Part shown: piece by piece, positions 9,084 through 18,395 of the stretch
How the letters are laid out: each line of letters starts with the position of its first letter
Numbering within the stretch: the stretch's first letter is position 1
Position numbers and translations under genes: made by a program
Source of the DNA: Pseudomonadota bacterium
GTDB lineage: Bacteria; Pseudomonadota; Gammaproteobacteria; Burkholderiales; Burkholderiaceae_D
Assembly: GCA_023449275.1 (NCBI GenBank)
Contig: JAEXJM010000058.1
Coordinates: 1 to 58,271 of the forward strand
Direction of reading: 5' to 3'
DNA: 58,271 nt
Notes under the pieces: model-generated
Database searches by the model: none
What the model was told of the DNA's origin: nothing
The model's input: the letters and a program-made list of their open reading frames with translations, nothing else

Positions 9084-11219
9084 ATGCCTGTTGATCAACT
9101 GAACGTCCATTTATTGCTGGCTGCGCTTTTGACGCCGCTTGCGGGCGCATTGATCGCCGGGCTGATGGGGTCGCTGTTCGGTGGCCACATGATCCGCCGC
9201 AGAACGTCGAAGGCCGTTACGGTAACAGGAGTGGCCGTTTCGTTTGCGTGTTCATTGATGATCCTGCTGGAAGTCATTTCCGGAGCCGAATTCAATAGCC
9301 CGGTCTATACCTGGGCGGCTGTCGGGAATATCAGGCTGGAAATCGGTTTTCTGGTGGATACGCTGACGGCCATGATGATGGTGGTCGTCACGTTCATCTC
9401 GCTGCTGGTCCATATCTATTCAATGGGCTATATGGAGAACGATGACAACGTCAGCCGCTTTTTCTCTTACATTTCACTGTTCACGTTTTCCATGCTCGCC
9501 CTGGTGATGAGCAACAATTTCCTGCAACTCTTTTTCGGATGGGAAGCGGTCGGACTCGTTTCCTATTTGCTGATCGGGTTCTGGCTGGAAAAACCGACTG
9601 CCGTATCGGCGGGCCTGAAGGCTTTTCTGGTCAATCGTGTGGGTGATTTCGGATTCATTATCGGTATCGGGCTCGTTTTCGCATTTGCGGGATCGCTGAA
9701 TTACCAGGATGTTTTCGCTATCCGTGAACAACTGGCGTCCATGACCTTGCCGGGAACCGGCTGGTTGGCCATCACCGCAATCTGCCTTTTCCTCTTTGTC
9801 GGCGCGATGGGCAAATCGGCACAGTTCCCGTTCCATGTCTGGTTGCCGGATTCAATGGAAGGCCCGACGCCGATTTCCGCACTGATACATGCCGCCACGA
9901 TGGTTACGGCCGGAATTTTCATGGTTGCCCGCCTTTCTCCATTGTATGAATTTTCTGAAACGGCATTGTCGGTCATGGTAGTGGTTGGCGCGATTTCCGC
10001 GCTGTTTCTGGGACTGGTCGCGATGGTGCAGACCGATATCAAGCGAATCATCGCCTATTCGACATTGTCGCAACTGGGTTATATGGTCGTCGCTCTGGGG
10101 GTTTCGGCCTATTCGGTTGCCGTATTCCATCTGATGACGCATGCTTTTTTCAAGGCGCTTCTTTTTCTGGCGGCGGGGTCGGTCATTCTCGGAATGCATC
10201 ACGATCAGGATATCCGGAATATGGGCGGTTTGCGCAAATACATGCCGCTGACATGGGTGACGGCACTGATCGGCTCACTGGCCCTGACAGGGGTTCCTTT
10301 CTTTTCCGGATTCTATTCGAAGGAAACGATCATCAGTGCGGTCAGGGCCTCGTCCGTGACGGGAAGCGGCATCGCTCTGGCTGCTGTCATAGCCGGCCTG
10401 TTCGTCACCGGTTTCTATACGTTCAGACTGTTCTTTTATGTATTCCACGGCAAGGAAAGGTTCCAGCGCCAGCAACTCGTGAACCTGAAAACGGCTGAGA
10501 AGGAAAAGGTACCACAAGGTAATCTGATCGGCCTGCTGCCGGGTGAAAAACCGCATGAATCCCCCTGGATCATCCGTTTGCCGCTGGTATTGCTGGCGAT
10601 CCCATCCCTGATGGCAGGTTATTTCCTGATTGAGCCGATGGTCTTCGGCACCTTTTTCGAAGATGTGATTTTCGTCGATAACGAACGGCATGCAGGTATG
10701 TATGCACTGGCACTTCATTTCGAGAGTGCCCTGTCGATGACTTTCCATGAAATCATGACGCCGACTTTCTGGCTTGCGATTGCCGGTATCGCGATGGCAT
10801 GGTACTTCTATATGATGAACCCTGTGATCCCGATTCGTCTCAGACGCCGGTTCCGTTTCCTGCATCGCCTGTTGGTCGAGCAATATTATCTGGACAGATT
10901 GTATGAAAGGGTTTTTGTGAACAGTACATTGTGGCTGGGCAATTTTCTGTGGAAGAAAATCGATGTCATGCTCATCGATGACTGGATCATCAGCCGTTTC
11001 TTTGTAAAGGGAGCGAAACGACTGGGGCGTGTCATGTGGAAAGCGGTCGATGTGATCGCGATTGATGGTGTGCTGGTCAACGGAGGTTCCAGAATGATGG
11101 GCTGGATTGCGAGTATCGTGCGGCATTTCCAGTCCGGTTATCTGTACCACTATGTCTTTGCCATGATTATCGGCCTGTTGTGCCTGCTGTTCTGGTTCGT
11201 TCCCATCAGTTTGAGATAA
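9084..11219 (+). CDS. nuoL: NADH-quinone oxidoreductase subunit L
   Basis: NuoL is the distal antiporter-like proton-pumping subunit, with a long lateral helix running back along the membrane arm. The open frame has a GTG at 9078 and an ATG at 9084; the ATG, spaced from GGGAAAGAG, is chosen and gives 711 residues. The Mrp-antiporter core is obvious (FFGWEAVGLVSYLLIGFW, the KSAQFPFHVWLPDSMEGPTP loop, SALIHAATMVTAGIFMVAR). Key lysines and glutamates lie in these segments. A hydrophilic stretch at about 455-490 precedes the C-terminal lateral helix. nuoM follows after 18 bp. Confidence 0.96.
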   Translation: MPVDQLNVHLLLAALLTPLAGALIAGLMGSLFGGHMIRRRTSKAVTVTGVAVSFACSLMILLEVISGAEFNSPVYTWAAVGNIRLEIGFLVDTLTAMMMVVVTFISLLVHIYSMGYMENDDNVSRFFSYISLFTFSMLALVMSNNFLQLFFGWEAVGLVSYLLIGFWLEKPTAVSAGLKAFLVNRVGDFGFIIGIGLVFAFAGSLNYQDVFAIREQLASMTLPGTGWLAITAICLFLFVGAMGKSAQFPFHVWLPDSMEGPTPISALIHAATMVTAGIFMVARLSPLYEFSETALSVMVVVGAISALFLGLVAMVQTDIKRIIAYSTLSQLGYMVVALGVSAYSVAVFHLMTHAFFKALLFLAAGSVILGMHHDQDIRNMGGLRKYMPLTWVTALIGSLALTGVPFFSGFYSKETIISAVRASSVTGSGIALAAVIAGLFVTGFYTFRLFFYVFHGKERFQRQQLVNLKTAEKEKVPQGNLIGLLPGEKPHESPWIIRLPLVLLAIPSLMAGYFLIEPMVFGTFFEDVIFVDNERHAGMYALALHFESALSMTFHEIMTPTFWLAIAGIAMAWYFYMMNPVIPIRLRRRFRFLHRLLVEQYYLDRLYERVFVNSTLWLGNFLWKKIDVMLIDDWIISRFFVKGAKRLGRVMWKAVDVIAIDGVLVNGGSRMMGWIASIVRHFQSGYLYHYVFAMIIGLLCLLFWFVPISLR

Positions 11220-11237
11220 AAGTTTGATCGGATAAAT

Positions 11238-12731
11238 ATGCCTAATCTGTCGTATTCAGCCTTTCCAATCCTGTCACTGGCGATCTGGTGTCCGGTGTTT
11301 TTCGGCCTGCTGGTTCTGGTGACAGGGAAAGATGAAAGAGCCACGTTCGTCCGCTGGCTGTCGCTTTTCGGGGCCGTGATAAGTTTTGCCGTTACCTTGC
11401 CTCTGGCGATCCATTTCGACCGGAATGCGCAAGGTATGCAATTTGTCGAGCGGCATTCATGGATCAAACTTTTCCATGTTGAATATGCGCTGGGCGTGGA
11501 TGGCATTTCCATGTGGCTTGTCCTGTTGTCGGCGCTGATTACCCTGATTGTCGTGATTGCCGGATGGCAGGTTATCCAGAAACAGATTGCCCAATACATG
11601 GGGGCCTTCCTGATTTTGTCGGGGCTGATGATCGGGGTTTTCTCGACTTTTGACGGTTTGCTGTTTTACGTTTTCTTTGAGGCGACCCTGATACCGATGT
11701 TTGTCATCATCGGTATGTGGGGCGGGGAACGTCGTGTTTATGCTGCTTTCAAGTTTTTCCTTTATACCTTCTTCGGCTCTCTGCCGATGTTGATCGGCAT
11801 CCTTTATCTTTATCTTCAGACACACAGTTTCAACATTTTTACATGGTATGACGCACCGATTCCATTGAATGTCCAGATATGGCTGTTCATTGCCTTTTTG
11901 ACAGCGTTTGCCGTCAAGGTGCCGATGTGGCCGGTGCATACCTGGTTGCCGGATGCCCACGTCGAGGCACCGACGGGCGGTTCCGTCATACTGGCGGCTA
12001 TCATGCTGAAACTCGGCGCTTACGGTTTCATCCGTTTTTCGCTGCCGATCCTGCCGGATGCCAGCCGGTCGCTGGCATGGCTCATGATCGTGCTTTCCCT
12101 GATTGCTGTCATTTATATCGGACTCGTCGCGCTGGTCCAGAAAGACATGAAAAAGCTCATCGCCTATTCATCCATCGCGCATATGGGTTTTGTCACATTG
12201 GGTTTTTTCCTGTTTGAAAACATCACTGTCGATGGTGCACTGGTGCAGATGATTTCGCATGGGTTCGTGTCTGCCGCCATGTTCCTGTGTGTCGGCGTGC
12301 TTTACGACCGGATGCATACCCGTGATATTGCCGATTATGGTGGCGTGGCTTTCGTCATGCCGCGTTTTGCTGCGTTTTTCGTTCTTTTCGCATTGGCGAA
12401 CTGCGGTTTGCCCGGAACGTCCGGGTTCGTCGGTGAAGTCATGGTCATTCTGGGTGCAGTCAAGATCAATATCTGGATTGGTGCTGCTGGCGCGATTGCC
12501 CTGATTCTGGGGGCGGCCTATACGCTCTGGATGATCAGGCGTGTGCTGTACGGGCCTGTGGGGAATGAACAGGTTGCCGCGCTGAAAGACATCAATGCCC
12601 GGGAATTTTTCATGCTGGTGATTCTGGCCGGTTTCGTGTTGGCGATCGGCTTGTATCCGGCATGGCTGACGGATGTCATGCAGGTGTCCGTAGCTGATTT
12701 GCTGGCCCATGTGGCCCAGTCCAAACTGTAA
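11238..12731 (+). CDS. nuoM: NADH-quinone oxidoreductase subunit M
   Basis: NuoM is the middle antiporter-like proton pump of the membrane arm, with about 14 helices in 497 residues. Family marks include VFFEATLIPMFVIIGMWGG with the essential glutamate (about 150), KVPMWPVHTWLPDAHVEAPT with the conserved lysine (about 230-250), and KKLIAYSSIAHMGFVTLGFF near 310. The start ATG at 11238 lies 18 bp after nuoL, and nuoN follows after 18 bp. No frame damage is seen. Confidence 0.97.
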   Translation: MPNLSYSAFPILSLAIWCPVFFGLLVLVTGKDERATFVRWLSLFGAVISFAVTLPLAIHFDRNAQGMQFVERHSWIKLFHVEYALGVDGISMWLVLLSALITLIVVIAGWQVIQKQIAQYMGAFLILSGLMIGVFSTFDGLLFYVFFEATLIPMFVIIGMWGGERRVYAAFKFFLYTFFGSLPMLIGILYLYLQTHSFNIFTWYDAPIPLNVQIWLFIAFLTAFAVKVPMWPVHTWLPDAHVEAPTGGSVILAAIMLKLGAYGFIRFSLPILPDASRSLAWLMIVLSLIAVIYIGLVALVQKDMKKLIAYSSIAHMGFVTLGFFLFENITVDGALVQMISHGFVSAAMFLCVGVLYDRMHTRDIADYGGVAFVMPRFAAFFVLFALANCGLPGTSGFVGEVMVILGAVKINIWIGAAGAIALILGAAYTLWMIRRVLYGPVGNEQVAALKDINAREFFMLVILAGFVLAIGLYPAWLTDVMQVSVADLLAHVAQSKL

Positions 12732-12749
12732 AGGGCAGATGACAACGAC

Positions 12750-14237
12750 ATGAATGTGATGAATCTGCTTCCCGCACTGCCCGAGCTGATACTGATTGGA
12801 TCGGTACCGGTGATATTGCTTATCGACCTGTTTTTGCCGCAAGACAGACGAGATATCACGTTCGGTTTGTCCATGCTTGCCATACTCGGATGTATTGCTG
12901 TCACTTTCCTGTTCCCGCCTGAAAAAAATATCGTTTACGCCTTTGGAGGCTCTTTCGTTTCCGATGCCGTTTCGGTTTTGCTCAAGCTGTGTACCTATGT
13001 CGCCATGCTGTTCACGCTGGTCTATTCGAGACGGTACATCAATGAGCGGAACCTGACCTCCGGCCATCTTGGAGGCGAGTTCTACAGCCTGTCCCTCTTT
13101 GCCATGCTTGGCATGATGGTCGTCATTTCATCGGCCGATTTTCTGACCATGTATCTCGGAATCGAGCTGATGTCGTTTCCGCTTTATGCACTCGTTGCCT
13201 TAAAGCGCAAGGACAGCAAGGCTGTCGAGGCGGCGACGAAGTTCTTCATTCTGGGTGCATTGGGGTCGGGTTTGCTGTTGTACGGGATTTCCATGCTCTA
13301 TGGCGCGACCGGGTCACTGGAATTTCTGGATATGGCACGGATAACGGCATACGGCGGTATCAGCCGGACGATTCTGGTTTTCGGCATCGTTTTCGTCGTG
13401 GCCGGTATTGCTTTCAAACTGGGAGCCGTACCTTTCCATATGTGGGTTCCTGACGTCTTTGAAGGTGCACCGACGGCGGTAACCCTTCTGATCGCGGGAG
13501 CACCGAAACTCGCGGGTTTTGCGATCTGCCTGCGCATACTGGTCGAGGCGCTATTGCCACTGGCGTTCGATTGGCAGCAAATGCTGATGATCATTTCCAT
13601 CCTTTCGATGGCACTCGGTAACGTTGCCGCTATCATGCAGAAAAACATCAAGCGCATGCTGGCCTATTCGACGATTGCCCAGATGGGGTATATGCTGCTG
13701 GGTATGTTGTCCGGTGTCCGGCAGGGTTATCAGGCAATCGGATCGTCTTTTGCCTACAGCTCAGCAATGTATTACACGATTGTGTATGTGCTTGCGACAC
13801 TGTGTGCGTTCGGTGTGATCCTCATGATCTCGCGCAAAGGAATCGAGGCAGACAGGCTCGACGATTTGCGCGGCCTGAACCACCGCAATCCATGGTATGC
13901 CCTGATCATGCTGGTCTGCATGTTTTCATTCGCCGGGGTACCTCCGCTGGTCGGCTTCTTCGGCAAGTTTGCCGTCTTTCAGGCAGTGGTCAACGCCGGC
14001 CTGATCTGGCTGGCAGTCGTCGGGATTTTCTTTGCCGTTGTGGGGGCGTTTTATTATCTTCGGGTTGTCAAATTCATGTATTTTGACGCACCGTCCGATG
14101 AAAGAAAAATCAGCGTACCTCTGGATATGGCGATTGCGTTGGGCATTAACGGACTGCTGATCATCGTGCTGGGTATTTTGCCGGGGCCGCTGCTGGACTG
14201 GTGCGTGAATGCCATCAATAGCGCATTCATGCTTTGA
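12750..14237 (+). CDS. nuoN: NADH-quinone oxidoreductase subunit N
   Basis: NuoN is the third antiporter-like pump and closes the nuo operon. The 495 residues show the expected core: YLGIELMSFPLYALVAL with its glutamate (about 135), KLGAVPFHMWVPDVFEGAP (about 226-244), and KRMLAYSTIAQMGYMLLGML (about 300-320). The C-terminal helix ends in LDWCVNAINSAFML. A gap of 111 bp with no clear terminator hairpin separates it from aroC. Confidence 0.97.
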   Translation: MNVMNLLPALPELILIGSVPVILLIDLFLPQDRRDITFGLSMLAILGCIAVTFLFPPEKNIVYAFGGSFVSDAVSVLLKLCTYVAMLFTLVYSRRYINERNLTSGHLGGEFYSLSLFAMLGMMVVISSADFLTMYLGIELMSFPLYALVALKRKDSKAVEAATKFFILGALGSGLLLYGISMLYGATGSLEFLDMARITAYGGISRTILVFGIVFVVAGIAFKLGAVPFHMWVPDVFEGAPTAVTLLIAGAPKLAGFAICLRILVEALLPLAFDWQQMLMIISILSMALGNVAAIMQKNIKRMLAYSTIAQMGYMLLGMLSGVRQGYQAIGSSFAYSSAMYYTIVYVLATLCAFGVILMISRKGIEADRLDDLRGLNHRNPWYALIMLVCMFSFAGVPPLVGFFGKFAVFQAVVNAGLIWLAVVGIFFAVVGAFYYLRVVKFMYFDAPSDERKISVPLDMAIALGINGLLIIVLGILPGPLLDWCVNAINSAFML

Positions 14238-14348
14238 ACGGTATCCGTGTCTGGCGAAAAGAATACGGTCTCATGTTCTGGCGCGTTTACTGTCTGGCGA
14301 TGATAGAATCCATTCTTCAGGTTAATACGACACTATACGGATAAGGTT

Positions 14349-15473
14349 ATGGCTGGCAATACTTTCGGAAAACTCTTTTCGGTAACGACGTTTGGTGAAT
14401 CGCACGGCGCCGCCATCGGTTGTATTGTCGATGGTTGCCCTCCGGGGATGGAATTGTCTGAAAGCGATATCCAGCCTGAGCTGGATCGCCGGAAACCCGG
14501 CACTTCGCGATTCGTCACGCAACGCCGTGAACCGGATACCGTGAAAATCCTGTCTGGCGTCTATCAGGGAAAAACGACAGGTACACCGATTGCGCTTTTG
14601 ATCGAGAATCAGGACCAGCGCAGCAAGGATTACAACAATATTGCCGAGGTTTTCCGGCCGGGGCATGCCGATTACACCTATCGTCTGAAATACGGCTTGC
14701 GTGATCCGAGAGGTGGCGGCCGTTCTTCCGCGCGCCTGACTGCCGTGACCGTCGCTGCCGCGGCGATTGCCAGAAAATGGCTGAAGAGGCGCTATGGGGT
14801 TGAAGTCAGGGGCTGTCTGTCCCAACTGGGCGACACACCGATTCCGTTCCAGTCATGGAGTTTCACATCCCATAACCTTTTTTTTGCCGCTACGGACTCC
14901 AGTGCCTTGTTAAGTGCGCTTGAGGAGAAAATGGATGCCCTGCGCAAGGCAGGGGATTCCATTGGTGCGAAAGTGGATGTCGTCGCCACGAAAGTACCGG
15001 TCGGGCTGGGCAATCCGTTGTTTGAAAAACTCGATGCCGAAATCGCGGCAGCCATGATGGGCATCAATGCCGTCAAGGGTGTTGAAATCGGTGACGGGTT
15101 CGCGTCGGTTGCGCAAAGAGGTTCCGAACACGGGGATGAAATCACACCGGACGGTTTTCTTTCCAATCATGCAGGGGGGGTATTGGGAGGTATTTCGACC
15201 GGCCAGGATATCCGTGTGTCGATTGCCATCAAACCGACTCCGTCCATTCATCGGGCAAGGCAGTCCATCAATAGCCAAAAAGAAGCCGTTACGGTCGAAA
15301 CGACCGGCCGCCACGATCCCTGTGTCGGCATCCGGGCGGTTCCGGTTGCAGAAGCGATGCTGGCTCTGGTATTGATGGACGCTGTCTTGCAGCATCGTGC
15401 CCAGTGTGGTGACGTGATTCCGGCTTTTTCTCCTGTTGATGGGGACTTGCCACAATCCATTGAGGGTGAATGA
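14349..15473 (+). CDS. aroC: Chorismate synthase
   Basis: AroC converts 5-enolpyruvylshikimate-3-phosphate to chorismate with reduced FMN, the last common step to aromatic amino acids and folate. The three family signatures are present: GESHGAAIGCIVDGCPPG (about 13-30), RGGGRSSARLTAVTVAAAAI (about 121-140), and RHDPCVGIRAVPVAEAMLAL near the C-terminus. The 374 residues are slightly longer than E. coli AroC. The start lies 9 bp after an ATAAGG stretch. The stop overlaps the following MFS gene as ATGA. This pairing of aroC with an MFS carrier and leuC is known from related genomes. Confidence 0.97.
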   Translation: MAGNTFGKLFSVTTFGESHGAAIGCIVDGCPPGMELSESDIQPELDRRKPGTSRFVTQRREPDTVKILSGVYQGKTTGTPIALLIENQDQRSKDYNNIAEVFRPGHADYTYRLKYGLRDPRGGGRSSARLTAVTVAAAAIARKWLKRRYGVEVRGCLSQLGDTPIPFQSWSFTSHNLFFAATDSSALLSALEEKMDALRKAGDSIGAKVDVVATKVPVGLGNPLFEKLDAEIAAAMMGINAVKGVEIGDGFASVAQRGSEHGDEITPDGFLSNHAGGVLGGISTGQDIRVSIAIKPTPSIHRARQSINSQKEAVTVETTGRHDPCVGIRAVPVAEAMLALVLMDAVLQHRAQCGDVIPAFSPVDGDLPQSIEGE

Positions 15474-16654
15474 GCTTGTTGTCAAACCGGAGCAGGTCAG
15501 GCGATTCATGGCCTGAACAGTCACTTGGCTTCGGTGCGTTCTATTTCAGCTATTACAGTTTTGTCGGTGTCTTTCCGACTTTCGTTTCCCTGTATCTGGC
15601 GTTCAGGGGCATCAGTGCTTTTGAAATCGGCATACTGATGTCGCTGATGCAGGCCATGCGTATCGTCGGCCCGAATTTGTGGGGATGGATGGCGGACTGG
15701 ACCGGGCAAAGAGCGCGAGTTCTCCAATTCACGGCAGGTTCGGCACTGATGGCTTTCACGGGCTTTTTCTTTGAAGGCGGTTTCTGGTATTTCGCTTTCT
15801 TCATGATAGCCGTGAACCTGTTCACCAGCGCGCAGGGTCCCTTGTCCGATGCACTGATCCTGTCGGAAATGCAGGGGAATATGTCCCGTTATGGACAATT
15901 GCGCCTGTGGGGGTCGGTCGGTTACGTTTTCATGACGGCCGCTTCCGGTTTTGTCCTCGACTGGGCCGGTATTGGCCTGATGCCCTGGGTTGGAGCCAGT
16001 ATTCTTGGAGCCGTTCTGGTGGTCAGTCTTTTTCTTTACCAGACGCCGCAAACACTCATTGCCAGAAAGACTGTCTCGATCTGGCAGGTATTGAAACAAC
16101 GTGAAGTAATGGCTTTTATGGTTTCAGGCTGTTTCATGCTGGCGGCACATGGTGCCATCTATTCCTTTTATTCCCTTTACCTGTCGGAGCTCGGCTACAG
16201 CAGTGTCACAATCGGCCTCATGTGGGCGATCGGAGCGTCTGCGGAAATCATTTTTTTCATCTATCAGGCACCGATCGTCAGACGTTTCGGTATCAAGGCC
16301 ATCCTTTTGGGAAGCCTTTTTCTGGCGGTCGTACGCCTTGCCCTGATCGGTTTCGGTGCAGAATCTTTCATCATCCTGCTCATCGCACAGCTTTTGCATG
16401 CCGCGACGTTTGGAGCCCATCACGTAACCTCGATTTTAAGTATCCAGAAGTGGTTTGCCGGTCCCCTGCAGGCTCGGGGACAGGCGCTTTTCATCAGCGC
16501 TTCCTACGGTGTTGGCGGTACGCTTGGCGGTTTTTTCCTGTCATGGGTATGGAAAGATGTCTCTCCTTTTGCCGTTTACTGGGTGGCGTCGGGGTTTGCG
16601 TTGATTGGTTTTCTTGCTGCATGGCAGTCCTTTCGCTGGCAAGTGCAGAAATGA
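15470..16654 (+). CDS. MFS transporter, PPP / LacY-like group
   Basis: This is a twelve-helix major facilitator carrier of 394 residues. The first helix motif (LGFGAFYFSYYSFVGVFPTF), the RIVGPNLWGWMADWTGQR loop with the MFS charge pattern (about 63-80) and RYGQLRLWGSVGYVF (about 141-155) resemble the HcaT / phenylpropionate (PPP) subgroup annotated in many Burkholderiales between aroC and leuC. The substrate cannot be read from sequence. The start overlaps the aroC stop by four bases, so the two are probably co-transcribed and translationally coupled. The HcaT likeness is inferred from pattern only. Confidence 0.85.
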   Translation: MSLLSNRSRSGDSWPEQSLGFGAFYFSYYSFVGVFPTFVSLYLAFRGISAFEIGILMSLMQAMRIVGPNLWGWMADWTGQRARVLQFTAGSALMAFTGFFFEGGFWYFAFFMIAVNLFTSAQGPLSDALILSEMQGNMSRYGQLRLWGSVGYVFMTAASGFVLDWAGIGLMPWVGASILGAVLVVSLFLYQTPQTLIARKTVSIWQVLKQREVMAFMVSGCFMLAAHGAIYSFYSLYLSELGYSSVTIGLMWAIGASAEIIFFIYQAPIVRRFGIKAILLGSLFLAVVRLALIGFGAESFIILLIAQLLHAATFGAHHVTSILSIQKWFAGPLQARGQALFISASYGVGGTLGGFFLSWVWKDVSPFAVYWVASGFALIGFLAAWQSFRWQVQK

Positions 16655-16739
16655 AACGCCGTTGACCCTGCCGTCTGTCAGGTTTCCCCGTGAATGTGGC
16701 ATAATAATTTATTAGTCAACAAAGTATATGAATGGCATT

Positions 16740-18143
16740 ATGGCAAAGACTCTTTACGACAAACTCTGGGAATCCCATGTGGTGGATACGGAAAAAGACG
16801 GTACGACGATTTTGTATATCGATCGCCACCTCCTGCATGAAGTCACCAGCCCGCAGGCTTTCGAAGGTCTGCGCATGGCAGGTCGCCAACCCTGGAGGGA
16901 TTCTGCCAATCTGCTGGTAGCCGATCATAACGTTTCCACGCAAAACCGGAATGGCCCGATTGCCGACCCGATTTCGCGCCTTCAGGTCGAAACGCTGGAT
17001 ATGAATGCGAAATCTTTCAACCTGACTTACTTCAATATGGCTGACAAGCGTCAGGGGATTGTTCACGTCATCGGGCCTGAACAGGGGGCGACGCTGCCGG
17101 GCATGACCGTCGTTTGCGGTGATTCGCATACTTCGACACACGGCGCTTTCGGTTGTCTTGCCCATGGCATCGGTACGTCGGAAGTCGAGCACGTTCTGGC
17201 GACGCAGACCCTGTTGGCGAAAAAATCAAAATCGATGCTGGTCGAAGTCGAGGGCAAGTTGCCTGATGGTGTGACGGCGAAGGATATCGTTTTGGCGGTC
17301 ATCGGCAAGATCGGTACGGCTGGTGGTACGGGCTATGCCATTGAATTTGCCGGTTCGGCTATCCGTGATCTGTCGATGGAGGGGCGCATGACCCTGTGCA
17401 ATATGGCGATCGAGGCAGGTGCACGCGCCGGTATGGTGGCCGTTGACGATACGACGATCGAATATGTAAAAGGCCGTCCGTTTTCACCCAGGGGCGACCA
17501 GTGGGAAAAAGCGGTCGCATACTGGAAAACCCTGCATTCCGACGAAGGCGCGGTCTTCGATTCCGTCGTCAGGCTGAATGCAACAGATATCCAGCCTCAG
17601 GTGACCTGGGGAACGTCACCGGAAATGGTGACCTCGGTCAATGGAAAAGTGCCCGATCCGGCAAATGAAGCCGATCCGATCCGTCGTGATGCGATTGTCC
17701 GTGCACTGAAGTATATGGATTTGCAGGCGAACATGCCGATCACGTCGATTGCCATCGACAAGGTGTTTATCGGTTCATGCACCAATTCGCGTATCGAGGA
17801 TCTGAGAGCGGCGGCTGAAGTCGTCAAGGGTAAAAAGCGTGCCCCGAACGTGAAGCTGGCGATGGTGGTTCCCGGTTCGGGCCTTGTGAAGGAACAGGCG
17901 GAAAAGGAAGGTTTGGACAAGATCTTTATCGAAGCCGGTTTCGAATGGCGTGAACCGGGCTGTTCCATGTGTCTTGCGATGAATGACGACCGGCTCGCTC
18001 CGGGCGAGCGTTGCGCTTCCACGTCGAACCGTAATTTTGAAGGGCGACAGGGACAGGGCGGAAGAACCCATTTGGTATCACCAGCAATGGCTGCGGCAGC
18101 GGGTATTGCCGGACATTTTGTGGACGTGCGTGAAAACCGTTAA
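16740..18143 (+). CDS. leuC: 3-isopropylmalate dehydratase large subunit
   Basis: LeuC is the aconitase-type [4Fe-4S] large subunit that, with LeuD, isomerises 2-isopropylmalate to 3-isopropylmalate in leucine synthesis. Start ATG at 16740 gives the family's MAKTLYDKLWESHVV; an in-frame ATG at 16728 would add four atypical residues. Substrate and cluster motifs are intact: GDSHTSTHGAFGCLAHGIGT (about 128-147), FIGSCTNSRIEDLR with the first cluster cysteine (about 345), and EPGCSMCLAMN with the other two (about 406). The 467 residues are normal. It heads the leu cluster. Confidence 0.97.
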   Translation: MAKTLYDKLWESHVVDTEKDGTTILYIDRHLLHEVTSPQAFEGLRMAGRQPWRDSANLLVADHNVSTQNRNGPIADPISRLQVETLDMNAKSFNLTYFNMADKRQGIVHVIGPEQGATLPGMTVVCGDSHTSTHGAFGCLAHGIGTSEVEHVLATQTLLAKKSKSMLVEVEGKLPDGVTAKDIVLAVIGKIGTAGGTGYAIEFAGSAIRDLSMEGRMTLCNMAIEAGARAGMVAVDDTTIEYVKGRPFSPRGDQWEKAVAYWKTLHSDEGAVFDSVVRLNATDIQPQVTWGTSPEMVTSVNGKVPDPANEADPIRRDAIVRALKYMDLQANMPITSIAIDKVFIGSCTNSRIEDLRAAAEVVKGKKRAPNVKLAMVVPGSGLVKEQAEKEGLDKIFIEAGFEWREPGCSMCLAMNDDRLAPGERCASTSNRNFEGRQGQGGRTHLVSPAMAAAAGIAGHFVDVRENR

Positions 18144-18158
18144 AACAAGGAGAACAAG

Positions 18159-18278
18159 ATGAGAGCTTTGATCGCTGTTTTGGCCACAGTGGCATTTCTG
18201 GCAGGGTGCAATACCGTACAGGGCCTTGGCAAGGACGTGCAAAAAGCAGGCAACGCCGTAGAAAACGCTGCAAAATAA
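18159..18278 (+). CDS. Entericidin-type small lipoprotein
   Basis: This 39-residue ORF has a strong ribosome site (AAGGAG at 18147-18152, 6 bp before the ATG). A positively charged start and hydrophobic run (MRALIAVLATVAFLAGC) end in an LAGC lipobox, so the mature lipoprotein should begin at Cys17. The mature part NTVQGLGKDVQKAGNAVENA matches the entericidin EcnA/EcnB pattern (N-T-x-x-G-x-G-x-D-x-x-x-x-G). Entericidins are small cell-envelope lipoproteins, described in enterobacteria as a toxin/antidote pair linked to stationary-phase lysis. Only one member is present here, between leuC and leuD, a placement common in Burkholderiales. Its role here is unknown. Confidence 0.88.
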   Translation: MRALIAVLATVAFLAGCNTVQGLGKDVQKAGNAVENAAK

Positions 18279-18320
18279 TCGTCAGCCAATATTTATTCTG
18301 GAAGTGTTTTGTTTTATTTT

Positions 18321-18360
18321 CGGCTTCCTGACGGATTCGACAGGGAAGCCGACTCTTTTG
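18321..18360 (+). terminator. Terminator-like hairpin between the entericidin gene and leuD
   Basis: An inverted repeat CGGCTTCC (18321-18328) / GGAAGCCG (18344-18351) is followed by the T-rich run ACTCTTTTGTTTTTG and preceded by GTTTTATTTT. It would end or thin transcription after the lipoprotein gene and before leuD. The loop is long (15 nt), so read-through is likely. Confidence 0.55.
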
Positions 18361-18395
18361 TTTTTGAACGAAAGATACTCGGATTGATTTGAACC

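Noticed and set aside
9041..9094. A 17-codon ATG frame between nuoK and nuoL
   Set aside because: It runs into the nuoL start in another frame, has no ribosome site, and no known counterpart.
10275..11150. A 291-codon open frame antisense to nuoL
   Set aside because: It is rich in His, Gln and Asp, as expected for the complement of a membrane protein gene; it is a shadow frame.
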